Assembly: GCA_030248215.1 (NCBI GenBank)
Contig: JASANG010001228.1
Coordinates: 79,896 to 143,895, forward strand
Length of the DNA: 64,000 bases
Direction: 5' to 3'
From: Enoplolaimus lenunculus
Taxonomy: Eukaryota; Nematoda; Enoplea; Enoplida; Thoracostomopsidae
The notes under the pieces are model-generated. The model had not been told where the DNA came from and ran no database searches. It saw only the letters and a list, made by a program, of their open reading frames with translations. A program made the translations under genes and the position numbers. Below, one piece after another: positions 31,401 through 44,800 of the stretch. Within the stretch, counting starts at the first letter, position 1, and every line of letters starts with the position of its first letter.

Positions 31401-32387
31401 AAAGTTTAAGCCGGTTAGTTGAAACAAAAACAAATTCAAATACTATATCATTACAGTGTTTTGGGCAAAATGGTTCAATTACCCAGCGGCCGTTTTAACA
31501 CCTTAAGCACTTAAAATCGTTTCGGAAAAATTTCAGTTGATACCAAGAGCAGAGATATACAATATGATCGGTCGGTGCTTGTTTACTTTTTCCCGCAGTT
31601 CTAATAATGAACAATTTAATATGGGATTTGGGAGCGACAGCCACAGCCCCCAATTCACCTTGAATGAATCCCCTGAAATTGCGGGACGATCAGGGAGCTT
31701 GACCCCCCTGAGAAACTTATTAAAACAAGTTTTGCTATGTGGGGTGTATTCTCCCTTGTGTAAAAAGTTAAAAAGGGTCGATATGTTTTTCAGTCCAGTC
31801 ATTTGTCGCGGGTGCATTAATTAATTCAGTGCGTAGTTGAAATTCGGTGGGGGGACTAAACAAGCACCATATTAAGACCAATAAATTTCTGCCGTTGTCA
31901 TGCCGTTTGACGGCAACTCTGAAGTGGTTCATACTGTGACTTGTATTTTGTTTATTTCAGGATGTTCTGTAATGCGCATTGTGCAATTACTAAAGCTACA
32001 TTTTCCGAATATGGCGTTGTAAGTATGCCTGCAGCCCTGCAAGGCCTTGAAAAGGCAGGGCCCACAGAAATAATCAGTATTTTTGAGAAACTTACGTTCC
32101 TTTCTCAAAGTTAAACATTAGTTCACCAGCAAGACCGAAACCTTGTAGGTGAAACCAAGACTGGATGATATTCACCTTGTCGAAGACTTGGCAACTACCT
32201 GGGCTGTGCATGGTACAAAATGTACCAAAACGCGTTGCATTTTTGGCCGACCCCCCTCAATTGGTAGTCACCACTTAAATACCGTAGTGAGTATAAGTTA
32301 GAGTATATATAATCGGAGCGACTTTAGCTAAAATTCAAAATATTAGCGCAATGTACCCCTTAAATAATTGTGGTCAAGCCACAAACA

Positions 32388-32568
32388 GGCCCATGTATGG
32401 AACAGGGCCGAAGAGTAGTATAAGCATATTCCTAAGCGTAAGCCTAAGCCTAAGCGTTTGGATGAGCCTATTTTAAGCCTAAGCCTAAGCAGAAAAGTGA
32501 GTCTAAAGCTTAAACTGACTCTTCCGGCCCTGCCGGAAAACAATTCGGCCCTGTTCTGTACATGGGCC
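32388..32568 (+). mobile_element. Family A-related MITE, CCATGTAT/GTACATGG subfamily
   Basis: Starts GGCCCATGTATGGAACAGGG and ends CCCTGTTCTGTACATGGGCC, with CCTAAGC hexamers inside. It differs from typical family A by GGGCCG instead of GGGCGG near the ends; the copy at 50164 is of the same type. Confidence 0.7.
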
Positions 32569-32822
32569 AAGTTATTTTTTGTTTGCATGATATTGTGGAA
32601 GTTGCATTATTGTGCTCACGCTATAATATTCAAGTTGATTATACATATCTTTAAGCGGGGCAGTCTCAGGAGGTACAGTAAAAAGGCTTAGAATTATACC
32701 GTAACCTTTTATAGACTCAAGTTCGTTATATAATGGTCGTCCGGCACCCGTCGGTAGATCAAAAATTTAAAATTACAAATTACGTTATAATGCCATTTAG
32801 TACTACAGGGCAATTTAAACCA

Positions 32823-35800
32823 GTCAAAAGCCTTCGCTGTTGTACTGGGTAGGTACAGCAGTAGCTGTAAATTTGGTTCCTGTTGCAAATCAACCTCAGG
32901 TTCAGGTATTTTTTCAGAATTGCTACAACACTTCAATGGGTAAAAACACTCAAATTTACGGCAACACACTGAAGCCAAATTATTTGCTGTTGGTACGCAT
33001 TGGCCAAGGATGTAGCAAAAACACACTTGCGACCGCTAGAAAATTATGTATTGCGTAAGTATAAAATAGAACTGTCAGGATCCAAGATTTTCAGGTTCGG
33101 AAATTGTCAGTTGAAACAGACATTGTATAAAGTCATTACAATACAGAATTAAATTTAGTAGCCTTTCTGATAATAATAGTTTTACACTGTAAGTTCCAGT
33201 TTGTTGATTTTAACTCAGAATGAGTTGAATCCACTCAGAAGTCTGAGCTCTGAATTTTAGGTCTTACAGCACTTAGAATTTTGAATTGAATGAACTCATT
33301 CTGAATTAGTTAATTAATTCACCCGGAATTAAATCAACTTTTGAGCGGGTTAATGTTTGCTGTTTTTAACTCAGAAGCAACGAGAAATGATTAATTCGCT
33401 CTCCGAGTTGATTAATCCACTGACTGGAATACAGTGTACAACACAGCAAAAAATGGTGAGTCAAATTGTTTCTCTCCGAAATAGGCTCTACGGCACTACA
33501 CTAATTGAGTCAAATTCGACTCCGCCAGTGTCAAACGTACGACTCAGTGAGTCGAATTTGACTCTGGCGGTGTCGAATTAGACTGAGTTTGTGCAGTTCC
33601 ACAGAGCCTATTTCGGAGAAAGTCAATTTGACTCACCATTTTTTGCAGTTTCAGTATTAATTCGTAGTTGTACACATGTGCCATTCTCTGAAAATATTGT
33701 AGTGACCCGAATACGAGGGGGGTAATAAGAGGGTGTTCCCATTTTGAATCTCAACCAATTGGAGTCCGTATGCCTATTACAATCCGTAAGCGGGTAGAGT
33801 CTCTAAACCCTGAGTAAAGTCCATAATTTAATTATTCCTAATTGCAGTGCATGACTCCAGGACTAAATAAAGTTGAGTTCGAAGCCTTTTAAAGTATATA
33901 TACTTAAGTTCTGTAATTACGTTCCAAAGTATAACCAATCGCTCAAGATTTTGATACAAGACAAACGTTTAATTGAACGGATAGTTGTAATACCGGATAT
34001 ATCAGAACTGAAGTGTGCGGAGGGCGGGTTAAAAATAAATAGCAGTTCGTAGCCGAATAACAGGGGTGAATCCTCTGGAGAGGCCAAATAAATATCAGTC
34101 CCCATTCTCATTCGAGTCACTACAGTACACTGTGTTTTGGCATATGTTTAGCAGGATTTGTTCAAGCAAGTCTGTACTTCAGCCTTGAAACTTGATTGAC
34201 AATTGTATATTGAATTGCAGTACAATTTTTTAGCCTGAGTGGGGTGCGGTAGGAATGATGAACCCCGGGATCCACCATCCGCAGAGAAAAATAATACGCG
34301 TTCCAAATTGATTTATAAGGTAAACATGCTTCATCTATAGAGTAACAACCCAAAGAAAAACTAAACAACAATCTTCTATCTTCAGAATATTTCAGTTAGA
34401 AGCAAAGAAGCATATTTGCATATGGATATACAAAACTGCTGGAACGCTGTCCAAATACACAACGGATTTGTGACCATATTTTACAGCTTTTAGCTACAGA
34501 AGATATTAATATATAACATGTCTAAATTGAAAACTATGGGTATTGCTTACTTTGCCCACAAAGAAGTTATCTCCACAAGTATTTAGGTTAATCAGATAGG
34601 ATTAGGCTATTAACGGTTAACAGGATTCGGCTTAGGTTTAGTCCTCTTATCAAATTAACGATACACGTTTCCAGAACCTCGCGATTGCTGAGACCAAAAG
34701 TAGACAAATAAATACAGTACAAACTTTGCTTATTATCCTATTAGGAATGTTATCTTCAACAGTTCACAACAATTTCACTTGTTGATTTTATTTTGGGTAA
34801 AATTTCACTGTTCACAACCGCTTTCTTTTCTTCAAACCTGTTATACCAAACAAAGCTTAAAAACGGATTTTAGGTTTACCGCAATTTATATTTCTGGGCT
34901 TTTTAGCAAGCGTTCTTGGCGTCCTGTGGTCGGAATTGTTAAAATTTGTGGCGCAAGTTTAAATTTAAAAGATCCAATTGAAATGATCGTATCGACGATG
35001 AAGCATGAACTACTGCATGCGCTGGTTAACTTTTGCTTTTGTTAGACATAACGGCCAATGTAAAGAACACGGGCGGAACAGTATTATAAGCATATTCCTA
35101 AGCCTAAGCCTAAGTATTAATGGCCAATGTAAAGAACACGGGCGGAACAGTATTATAAGCATATTCCTAAGCCTAAGCCTAAGCCTAAGTATTAATGGCC
35201 AATGTAAAGAACACGGGCGAAACAGTATTATAAGCATATTCCTAAGCCTAAGCCTAAGCCTAAGTATTAATGGCCAATGTAAAAAACACGGACGGAACAG
35301 TATTACAAGCATATTCCTAAGCCTAAGCCTAAGCCTAAGTATTAATGGCCAATGTAAAAAACACGGGCGGAACAGTATTATAAGCATATTCCTAAGCCTT
35401 AGCCTAAGCGTAAGGATGAGCATAAGCCTAAGCCAAGCAAAAAATTAGTCTACCTACACCTTTTAAGCTTAGTTTATTGCAGTCCCACAGACAAACGTTC
35501 CGTCCTTGATCATTACATGGGCCAACATCAACATAACAGAGGCCAAGTTAAAATTTAGTTTCTTGAATGAGTGAAACATTTTCGAGTAAAAATGCCGAAA
35601 TTTCGTACAAAAACTAAGCGTAGAACCAAAACGATTTTAACAACACATTGCAGATATTTGGTAAAATTAGCAGATTATTAAGCATCATTTTATCAAACTA
35701 ATTTCGCATTACCTCCGGCTCCGCTCCGGGCACAATTTGTTCTCCAGCTCCGGTATTTTTCACCTCCGGTTGCACCCTGGTTGATGCTGATTTAAGTGTG

Positions 35801-38800
35801 TTTTCGTTTGTTATTTTAGCAATTAGAGTTTTATGGAGCGTAAATATATACTGTTGTTCATTTCTAAAAAGTCGCTTATAAAATTGCTTTGACCGGCATT
35901 ATAAACGTCGTTGATTTTTTTAAAAATTTAAGAGAAATGTAATTGGTAATTTTTCAGGGTTTTACGGATGAAAACAATAGCTTTGATACGATACGACGTC
36001 TTCATGGTTTCAACAAGCCAATAGTGCGGTAAGTTGATTATGAGAAAACCGTTTCGAGCTTAGGGATAATAAAATAATGCTATAGGCAACAAGTTAGTTG
36101 CGGCATCATTTGCTACCTAGCCAACATATTTCGAGCAAAAATATCACATCGCAGCCAAAAATAGTTTACATACATTACGTATATAAAATCAGCTAGAATC
36201 GTACCCAAAATACGTATGTGTGGCGTTCCAGCTATGATTTAGATTGAATTTAAAACTTAGAACTTAAATACCAAATCTGCACAATAAAAACAAAAATAAA
36301 TCTTTTGTCTATTGTGTAATTAATTTTAGAACGACAACAATTCAATGGAAAGAGTTCGGTCGCGTTGGATATCGTGAAATTACAATATTAACCACACCGG
36401 CTATTAAGGTTAGTGCTTCAGTTTTGATTATTTTTGTGTTTGTAAACAATGGTATCTTTAGCCGTTTCTATGGTTTGAAACTTTCTTATTGTGCTTTTTC
36501 AATACAGCTATTTACAATATATTTATATCAGTGCAAAAAATGGTGAGTCAAATTAACTCTCTCCGAAATAGGCTTTTCCTGACTGCACAAACTGAGTCAA
36601 AATTTGACTCCGCTTGAGTAAAATTGAGTCGAATTTGACTGGAGCGGAGTCGAATTTTGACTCAGTTTGTGTAGTCAGGAAAAGCCTATTTCGGAGAGAG
36701 TTCATTTGACTCACCATTTTTGGCTGTACTGTATATTAATTTATCAAATTAACATAAAAATTCATTTCGCCATAATGTGATTTTAAAAAACTATCAATAA
36801 ACAAATATAATTTTGATGACTTTAAAATTACGGCCAGTATAAAATTGCTCAATTTTTTACTATTTTTTTGAAAGCAACGAAAATATAGCTAGGTTTCGAA
36901 CAAACGCCTGCAATTCTCAAATTGAAGTTTTGCTTGCAGGCATTTGTTCGGCAACACTTTAACTGTTCAACGCTAGACGGGGCTGCTCTAGAGAATGAAG
37001 GTGGAAACGGAACTCGATTGTCGCATTTTGAAAAAGCATGGTTCGGGGTAAGTTGACAGCGACAACCTTTGACATTTTCGCAACGTTCCTATTCTGACGT
37101 GTCAACGAAAGTATATTTTTTAAAGGTTGGATATTGACAACTTTAAGCGGAAAGTGTAGTTTCCGCCACAGGCAATGGGAGATAGAGGAACGTATTTTCA
37201 GAAATTTTCCGCGAGACGGGAACAAAAACACAAAACGATATATATACAATTTTAGTAAGTTTACTTGTCTGCAGGGTGTAAACGGATAGTAAAAATAACG
37301 GACACGGAAAACGGATAATTCAAGTATAACAGTTTCAAAAATGTTTTATTTTTCTGTCAACACAATTGAGGCCTGCATTATTCGCAACAAAAATTCGAAA
37401 CAAAATAGTATGGCGGATGCATAGAAATTTTCAAGATTTGGGATAAAGTTAATAATTTTATTTCGTTGTGATCGGATATGGAATCTTAGTTTACGCAGCG
37501 TTTATTTGAGTCGCGCAAAAGTATACGTCTACAGAATTCGAAATTATTTGTTAGCTTGGATTTTTCGTTTGGTGGGATATCCTCTTATCTGTATTTTCGT
37601 GCCATTGCATACTGTCGTTTTTTATTGCAGCCAGAAGTTATGACTGGAGTGATGTCAGGTGACGCGTTGTTCACAAATCTATCAATGGCTTTTCTGATTG
37701 ATACAACGTAAAATTTATAATTGTTTCATGAAATGAAAATTAAAATTGTTTTATTAGAGTATGAAAATTAAAATTGTTTGAGAGCCCCCTCGAGCTCCAG
37801 CGTCAAGTTCCTATAGCTCAGTGGTCATCGTAAACGCCTCCCACCCGTGAGACTGGGGATCGAATCTTACCTTGAAATTACATCTCATATGAAATTGAAA
37901 CTATTCATGTGAGAAAAGATTAAGTACAACTGGAAACTGGCCTTTGATTGCGTGCTGGAATTCGACAACTTCCGGTTGCGGCGAAATTTTTTGCAGCACC
38001 TTTTATCAATTTCTGTAGTGAAATTTTTAGTATTTTAATAAACGCGGTGGGGTTCTCAGTGAGACTTTGTTCGTAGGTATAACTTTTCGGCAATATTTTC
38101 AACTTGAACTTCATTGTGCGCCTTGTTTTAAATTAATTATTTTTGTTTGTTTCAGCTGGTACAGCCGCGGCTTTAACGCATCAAAGCATCTCAAAGAGTT
38201 AGGATGGGGCAAAAACAAAGGGTGTAAGTTTACGTCGTCAAGCTGTTTAGAATACGCCACGATGCGGAACGTTACTGGAGATGCAGAAAGGTAATAGTCT
38301 TTTATTGATTTGGAGTAAATTTATGGAATGGTACTGCCCTTATGGACTCCACACATTTAAAGATACAAGTTAGGCTTAGGATCAGGCTTAGGTTTAGGAA
38401 AATTCTTGAGGCAAAGACATAGCTTTATGCAAAGCAAAGTCTTTTTCTAAACCTAAGCCTAAGAAGTTTGAGCAAACTTAAACGAAAAGCGTAAATGTGG
38501 GAAAAGTATACAAGAGTGACGTTGTCTTATGATGGAATATATTTTACATTTGCAAGTTTCCCTGTAGAATATATGTGTATTATTAAGACAGATCATCTCA
38601 AACGGAGAACATTGAAGACATCACAGTTTAAAATTTGGACCAATGTATAGAACAGGGCCGTAACAATAGCCTAAGCATATTCTTAAGCGTAAATTCTTGG
38701 CCAAAATTTGTAAGACTAATTTTCTTGATATTTTAAGACATTTTGCTTCTGGCGTATATATACTGAGGTAATAATAGCCTGTTTTGTCATACAACAAATT

Positions 38801-41800
38801 TAAGTTTTTGTTTGTCTCGTAAAAACACTACTTAAAATACTATAGTTATATTTTACTAACTTTTTTAAGGGAAAAATTTCAGTTTACTATCTATAACCCC
38901 TTCTCACATTGAGTTGCCTATAGGCAACTAAGCGCAGTGTATATACGTTAAGTAATGTATATCGCACCGTGTTTAACAATTGCAACACGTATACATAGTA
39001 CTAAATCACAACAAGACGTAAGAGCCCCCTCGGGCTCGAGCGTCAAGCTCCTATAGCTGAGTGGTGATGGTATACGCCTCCCACGCCAGTCACCCGAGTT
39101 CGAATCCTAGCATAAAAGTAGGTCTCAGGGGAAATAGAAAATATTCATGTGAGAAAGGGTTAAGTAGAAGTGTACTAAATATTGAGTAAATTGTTGCTTT
39201 AATAATGTAAATAAGTAAAACTACTGCTGTCATTTCCTGATTAATTATATAAGTACATGTAAAGCTAAAAATTTTGTGTTTGCTTAATGAGTAAAACTTG
39301 CCAAGCACCATAGTAAGTAAAACCGACACTTAATAATTCGGCAACAGTCTTACTTAATTTTAAGTATATATTTTTAGTGAGTACCAGAAACTTTAGGTTT
39401 TTACGTTTTAAAGACAGTAAATTGAAAATTTTCCCCATAAAATATTTATAAATAATTTACTTTTGAATGTTTCAGACCACCGGATGTAAATGAATGGTGT
39501 TCGCCGGAAAACTACGTTTCGCCAATAGACATAACGAGAACAAATCGAAAACCGCAGTAGTAAGTATACTGTTAATTAGCCGTTCTACAATAATATATTG
39601 TCGATGCCTCGTGATAGCCCACGAGGTCTATGTATAGAAAACTGGACGCACCATTGGTAAACACTAATCGTATTCCTAAGCCTAAGCCCACTGCCTAAAG
39701 CATAAGAATGAGTTTATACCTGAGCCTAAGTTTAACCGTAAGCCTTCCTGCAAATCGGAAGCGTTCGAAGCGACCACCGATAGGCAAGACACACCAGCTT
39801 TGCCACACGTTACACTTACTTATTCATGTCAAAGTAATAATAGTTGCTGCCTCGTTTTAATAAAAAATTTGAGGCACAATTTAAACGACACTTGTACGCC
39901 TGTTATCCCAGGCTCCCCAGTCGAAGGATACCTGAAAAAGCGAATGTCCCAATCGTCTTTAAATATTTAAACGCCTCCATTGACCTCAATGTTTTCTGAC
40001 TATTCGTATTGTAAGCACATTCCTAAACCTACGCCCAAGCCTAAGCCAAGCAAAACATAGCCTAAAGTTTAAGCTTACTCTATTGTAGTCCTACAGAAAA
40101 CCGTTCCGCCCCTGATCTTTACATGGACCATTGTTTACAATGCCAGCTTGATCTCGTGAACAACGCTATAAAATTGTTTTTGGTTAATTTTTCTCTTTGC
40201 AGTTGTTCTAATGGACGGCTTGGAGTCGCGACATGTACAATACAAAGACGCCGATGTGATGGTGATTCGTTTGAAAAGGTATAAATATTGGAAAATATCC
40301 GTCAAATGATACTGCTATTAATAAAAAAGCTTAAACTGAACACCACAATATTTTACTAGTAACAGTTTATCTTAACTCATTTGTATTTCGCATGTTTTTC
40401 GTGGGCGAACACTGCAAATTCCAGTGAGTTGATTAATCTACTCCGAGAGCGAATTAGTCATTTCTCGTTGCTTCTGAATTAAAAACAGTAAACATTAACT
40501 CGCTCTAAAAGTTGATTTAATTCCGGGTGAATTAATTATTTAATTCAGAATGAGTTCATTCAATTCAGAATTCTGAGTTCTGAAAGATCTAATTCAAAGC
40601 TTAGACTTCTGACTGGACTCAACTCATTCTAAGTAGAATCAACTAACTGGAATTTTTACAGTGATATATATCAAAAATTGGTCCAATATGACTGATTGCG
40701 AACGAAGATTTTAGTATCAGAATTCATTATAGAAACATAGTAATTCGCTCATTTGTTCGCTCGCTAAGCGGATCCAGAGGGCAGCTATGGGAATAAGACC
40801 CTTCCCATCAAAAATTTTTTGTGATAAAGCAACAAAAGGTCCCTTCATACCTCACGGTTTCCCGTTCAGAAAATTAGCACATATATAGCATACAGTAAAA
40901 ATTGCGTTTCATAACCTTTGGCATCCTCGACCCGTCAAAAATTTCTTGATCCGCCACTGTGTTTGCTTCTCCCCCTATATGCAGTTACCCATTCGCAAGT
41001 ACACGTTAATATTTTTCATATACACCGCAATAATTTTATACTAGTCAACGTGGTTGAAAATTTGCAACCCTAAAAATTTCCTCATTAAACATTTTAAGAA
41101 TGTGTTATACATAATTTGCATATTTACGCTGTCTCTTGTTTATATACGAAACAATCATTACAACAGGTGGAACGCTGCCCAAAATATACATGTGGGGCGT
41201 TCTAGTTTTAATAATAAAAGTTTGTTTCAGTATTACGAGTCCTACTGTAGCAATACTGCGCTGGCAAGCTATTGTCCGCTGTGGGATGTCCAGGTATGTG
41301 CCAATTGAAAACGGTTATGGTTGATTCAAATTCTAAAAGATGTCCGCATAGGTTGGTTCGGTAGAGATAATACATTTTAGTACCTAGGCATCTAAATTTC
41401 AGACACGCTGACGGCTTCAATTCACAAGCTACGGGTCGTTAAGCGAATGCGTAACTTCTACACCAGCTCAGGGATGTAAAGCGTTAAAAGATTTTTACTC
41501 GGCCTATATGGTTTTTACTCACGCAAATTTAATTCTTTACCCGCGGTTATACCAGCGCAAACTCACTATCTGTAGTCAAGTTTAAGATATATACTTTATG
41601 CTATCTACCTTCTCTGTAAATTTCAGTGAGTTTATTTTAACTCAGAATGAGTTGAATCACTCAGTCTGAGTTAGGACTATCAGAACTCAGAATTTTGAGT
41701 TTATTGAACTCATTCTGTAATCAACTCACCAGGAGTCAACTCAACTGGAGAGTGACAATCAACTCAACTCAGAGTGAGTTAATGTATACTGATTTTAATT

Positions 41801-44800
41801 CAGAAATAACTAACTCGCTAGCTAATTTGATTTATCAACTCATTGGAATTTACAGTGTTGCAAGAAATCTTTAATGAAGTAATATACTTACAACAGAAAA
41901 TGGCTGGCACAGGTTAAACGGTAATGCGATCCAAACAACTGGAACTGGATTGAAAAATAAATAACAGTCTCGACCGAAAAAACGAGCAAAGTACTTTTTG
42001 GAGAGGCGAAATAAATATCAGTTACCCAACGACACTACAAAACGCTTATATGTGCTATTTTATGTTGTTTTACTTTGAGTTGAATAATTTTAGAAAAGTT
42101 CGTTTGGAGGCATTAATAATCCAAAGTCATGCACTTTTGATGTGGAAAAAGGTTAGTTTTGGTACATATACCTGGAAAGCTATGAATACAACTTATCTCA
42201 TCGAACGCTGGAATTATGCTTCGTTCACCCCATGACTTGTGCTGCCACTACCTTCCTTTTTCGGCATTTGACGGTTCCCAACGTCTTTAGTAGCTGTAGT
42301 CAGATCAGGGCTGCTCGAGATATTCAAAATTCAACATACGGACAACACTGCGCAAGCAAAGCGATCGAGAAGCCAGACGCAATTTGAGTTCTAAGTTTCA
42401 GTTCAAAATTCAAGGTTTGTGCGTGTGCAAGTCCGGTCGAGGTCAAAAATACTTAGATACATACATGCATGTTATGTTCGTCAATATTTCAAACCTATAT
42501 AAGTACATGAGTTATGTTCTCGGGCCTAGTCGCAGCTAGCTTATAATCCTATTGACATAGTTTCTGGAACACATTAAACACTAGGAATACTTGATAATGG
42601 TCCGCTTTTTGGACCTAAATACGCAGAGAATTGCAAGATACAGTTTCGGAAACCTCTGTAACTTCACGTTTCTTAACATTTGCCTAAATACGGCAGTTCA
42701 CTCACCAAGTTCGTCAATCGTACCTCAAAACTCGTCTACGATTTAAATCGGCAGTAAAGCTCAAACAAATTACAAAGATGTTTGTTTATTAAGAATACAT
42801 GTGTAAAACTGATTAATGAGCTAATAAGCTAACTTGTAATTGAAATCAATCACAAACAAGCGTTCCAGTGGCCAAATTTTAACCACCGTACAAACACCAA
42901 GAAATACCGCAACGTTCACTTGCGACTGCTACTGCGTTTAAAACACAAAAAATCGATTCGAAAAACGTTTGAAATATTGCTCTTGCTATCAACACATCTA
43001 AAACATAATCCCTACAGCCGATGCTAATTGCAATATTGCTTATGGAAAACGGAAACATTAAATACTTATATCTATCGCATTATTTTGAACGTTTAAGCCG
43101 GTTACCAAAGCTTTGATTAGAAGTTTATGGCCCAAAATGTTAACCTGTTAAACAAAATTATGGTACTGAAAAATTTTGAATTGCGATATAACGGTTTTAA
43201 CCGAATTATTTAAAAATTTAGCAAATTTTTTTGCCTAAAAAGGCACACAAACAGTGCAAAAACGTATTGTCAATCACAACCCCATATCCTTCGTGCTGCC
43301 ATTCCACACACATTAGGCATTGAAGCCAATCCTCGCATTTTTGTCTTTATTGTAGTCAGTTTTATAAGTATAACACAAAACAATTTCACTGCTCCCAGTT
43401 TGGGTCTTGAGCCCTCTTTGGGTGATCCTTTTGAACTACATTTTCCGTGTTCAGACAACTCTGTTGAGTTAATATTGTGCTGAACTTTGAGCTCGCGCAT
43501 TCGACGCATTATATTTTCAGCGTTGTTGCGGTTTGCATTAAGCGGCGTCATTAAACCGCTAAAGCTTATTGGCGATTCGCTTGAAGAAGGCATATAGGAT
43601 CCTGCACAAGGTGCCATGTTATATAGAACAGTTAGTTCTGGAGATGCAGTAGACTGGTCTGTTTATACTGCATGATCCGCTGACGATGTTGCAAAACAAT
43701 TATTATTATTGTTTGTTTCAACAATTATTTGCAAGTCGTCTGAACTTGTATAAAAACTTCTGGCACCGACGCTGCCAAATTGTAACATTGGCCGTCAACA
43801 ACATTTCGTGTATCTTCATCACCAAGTTTCAACTCCGGTTTTCAAAATTAAAGTTCGCATAGCATTCCGAGTTTTGCTCCTGACCTGCTTCATCACAAGA
43901 CTGTTCTTGCTGTCGTTCAGCGTTAACTTCGGTGTCGCATCAGCTTGTGTAAGCGCATGACAGGGTTCAAAATATATATTTGGTATGGCTTCAAAACTGA
44001 TAGGACACAGCCCTAAATAGTGCCCAAAGTCGCGTCGCTCAATTGCCTTGCCAGGATTTATGCCCATAAACTCTTTGCATTTGGTAATTCAATGCGACTT
44101 AAAAGATTTGAAAATTGAAACGTCCAAATTTTGCGAATAGTTAGAAGTGTGAGATGGAAGCGTAATTAGTATAACGCTGTTTTGAGTTGCTAAATTATTT
44201 ATTACTTCGCTGTTATGTGAACTGTGGCTATCCATATTAACTACTTGTTCGTCTTGGCGAATCGGCGCTATGTATTTGAGAAAATGATTGAACCAGCGCA
44301 GAAGTGGTTTATCAATCTATCAATCTACCTGCTTTTTGAACAGACAATTTCTGAGTTCTGGGGAAGATTTTGACAGTGCTCCAGCAGAAGCCGCGACCCC
44401 TTGAAAATGATAAATGGCGGCAAAAAGTACCAGCGGTATTACAGAAAAAGGAACTTTGACCCTGCCTGAAGGAGGTACAATTGGACGCCGGTTTCATCGA
44501 CGTTGTACATTCGATACGGGATATTCTTCACGTTGCTTCCGATATTATTGCGCCGTACGTGTTGAACCACGTATGAATTCTATGCTCTTGCATTCCAAAA
44601 ACTATTAAGAGAACTGTTTTCGGCTGCCCTTAACACCAACTCAGGACGTCGTTTTTTAAAGTTGCTCCACCAATTCCAACCAGCTAGCTCTACCAGTGTT
44701 ATGATTACATCGATGCAGTATGTTTTTCTGCTCGCAATAATCGTAAACAAGCTTTCTTACCCCATCGATATTCATTGGATATTCTAGTCTTTGGCGTTCT

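Larger units (their letters stand above)
29888..32822. other. Repeat-filled region without a recognised gene
   Basis: Holds the elements listed at 30026, 30532, 30724 and 31237. TTAGGC-like hexamers also occur at about 29905-29960. A short open stretch preceded by TTTCAG and ending at GTAAGT (about 31972-32018, reading MFCNAHCAITK...) could be an upstream exon of the metallopeptidase gene, but nothing in it matches that family. The rest is unassigned. Confidence 0.4.

Noticed and set aside
31537-31824. Possible 5' exon of the metallopeptidase (95-codon ORF)
   Set aside because: No match to the M8 pro-region, no fitting splice sites, and the opposite strand is equally open. It looks like repeat sequence.
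35005-35448. ORFs on both strands with periodic NGQCKEHGRNSI / LRLRLRNML repeats
   Set aside because: They arise from the five-fold repeated MITE half; opposite-strand frames are equally open, so neither is likely coding.
35053-35523. True telomere or chromosome end
   Set aside because: The hexamers come in short runs inside elements with defined ends and 8-bp duplications, not in long terminal arrays.
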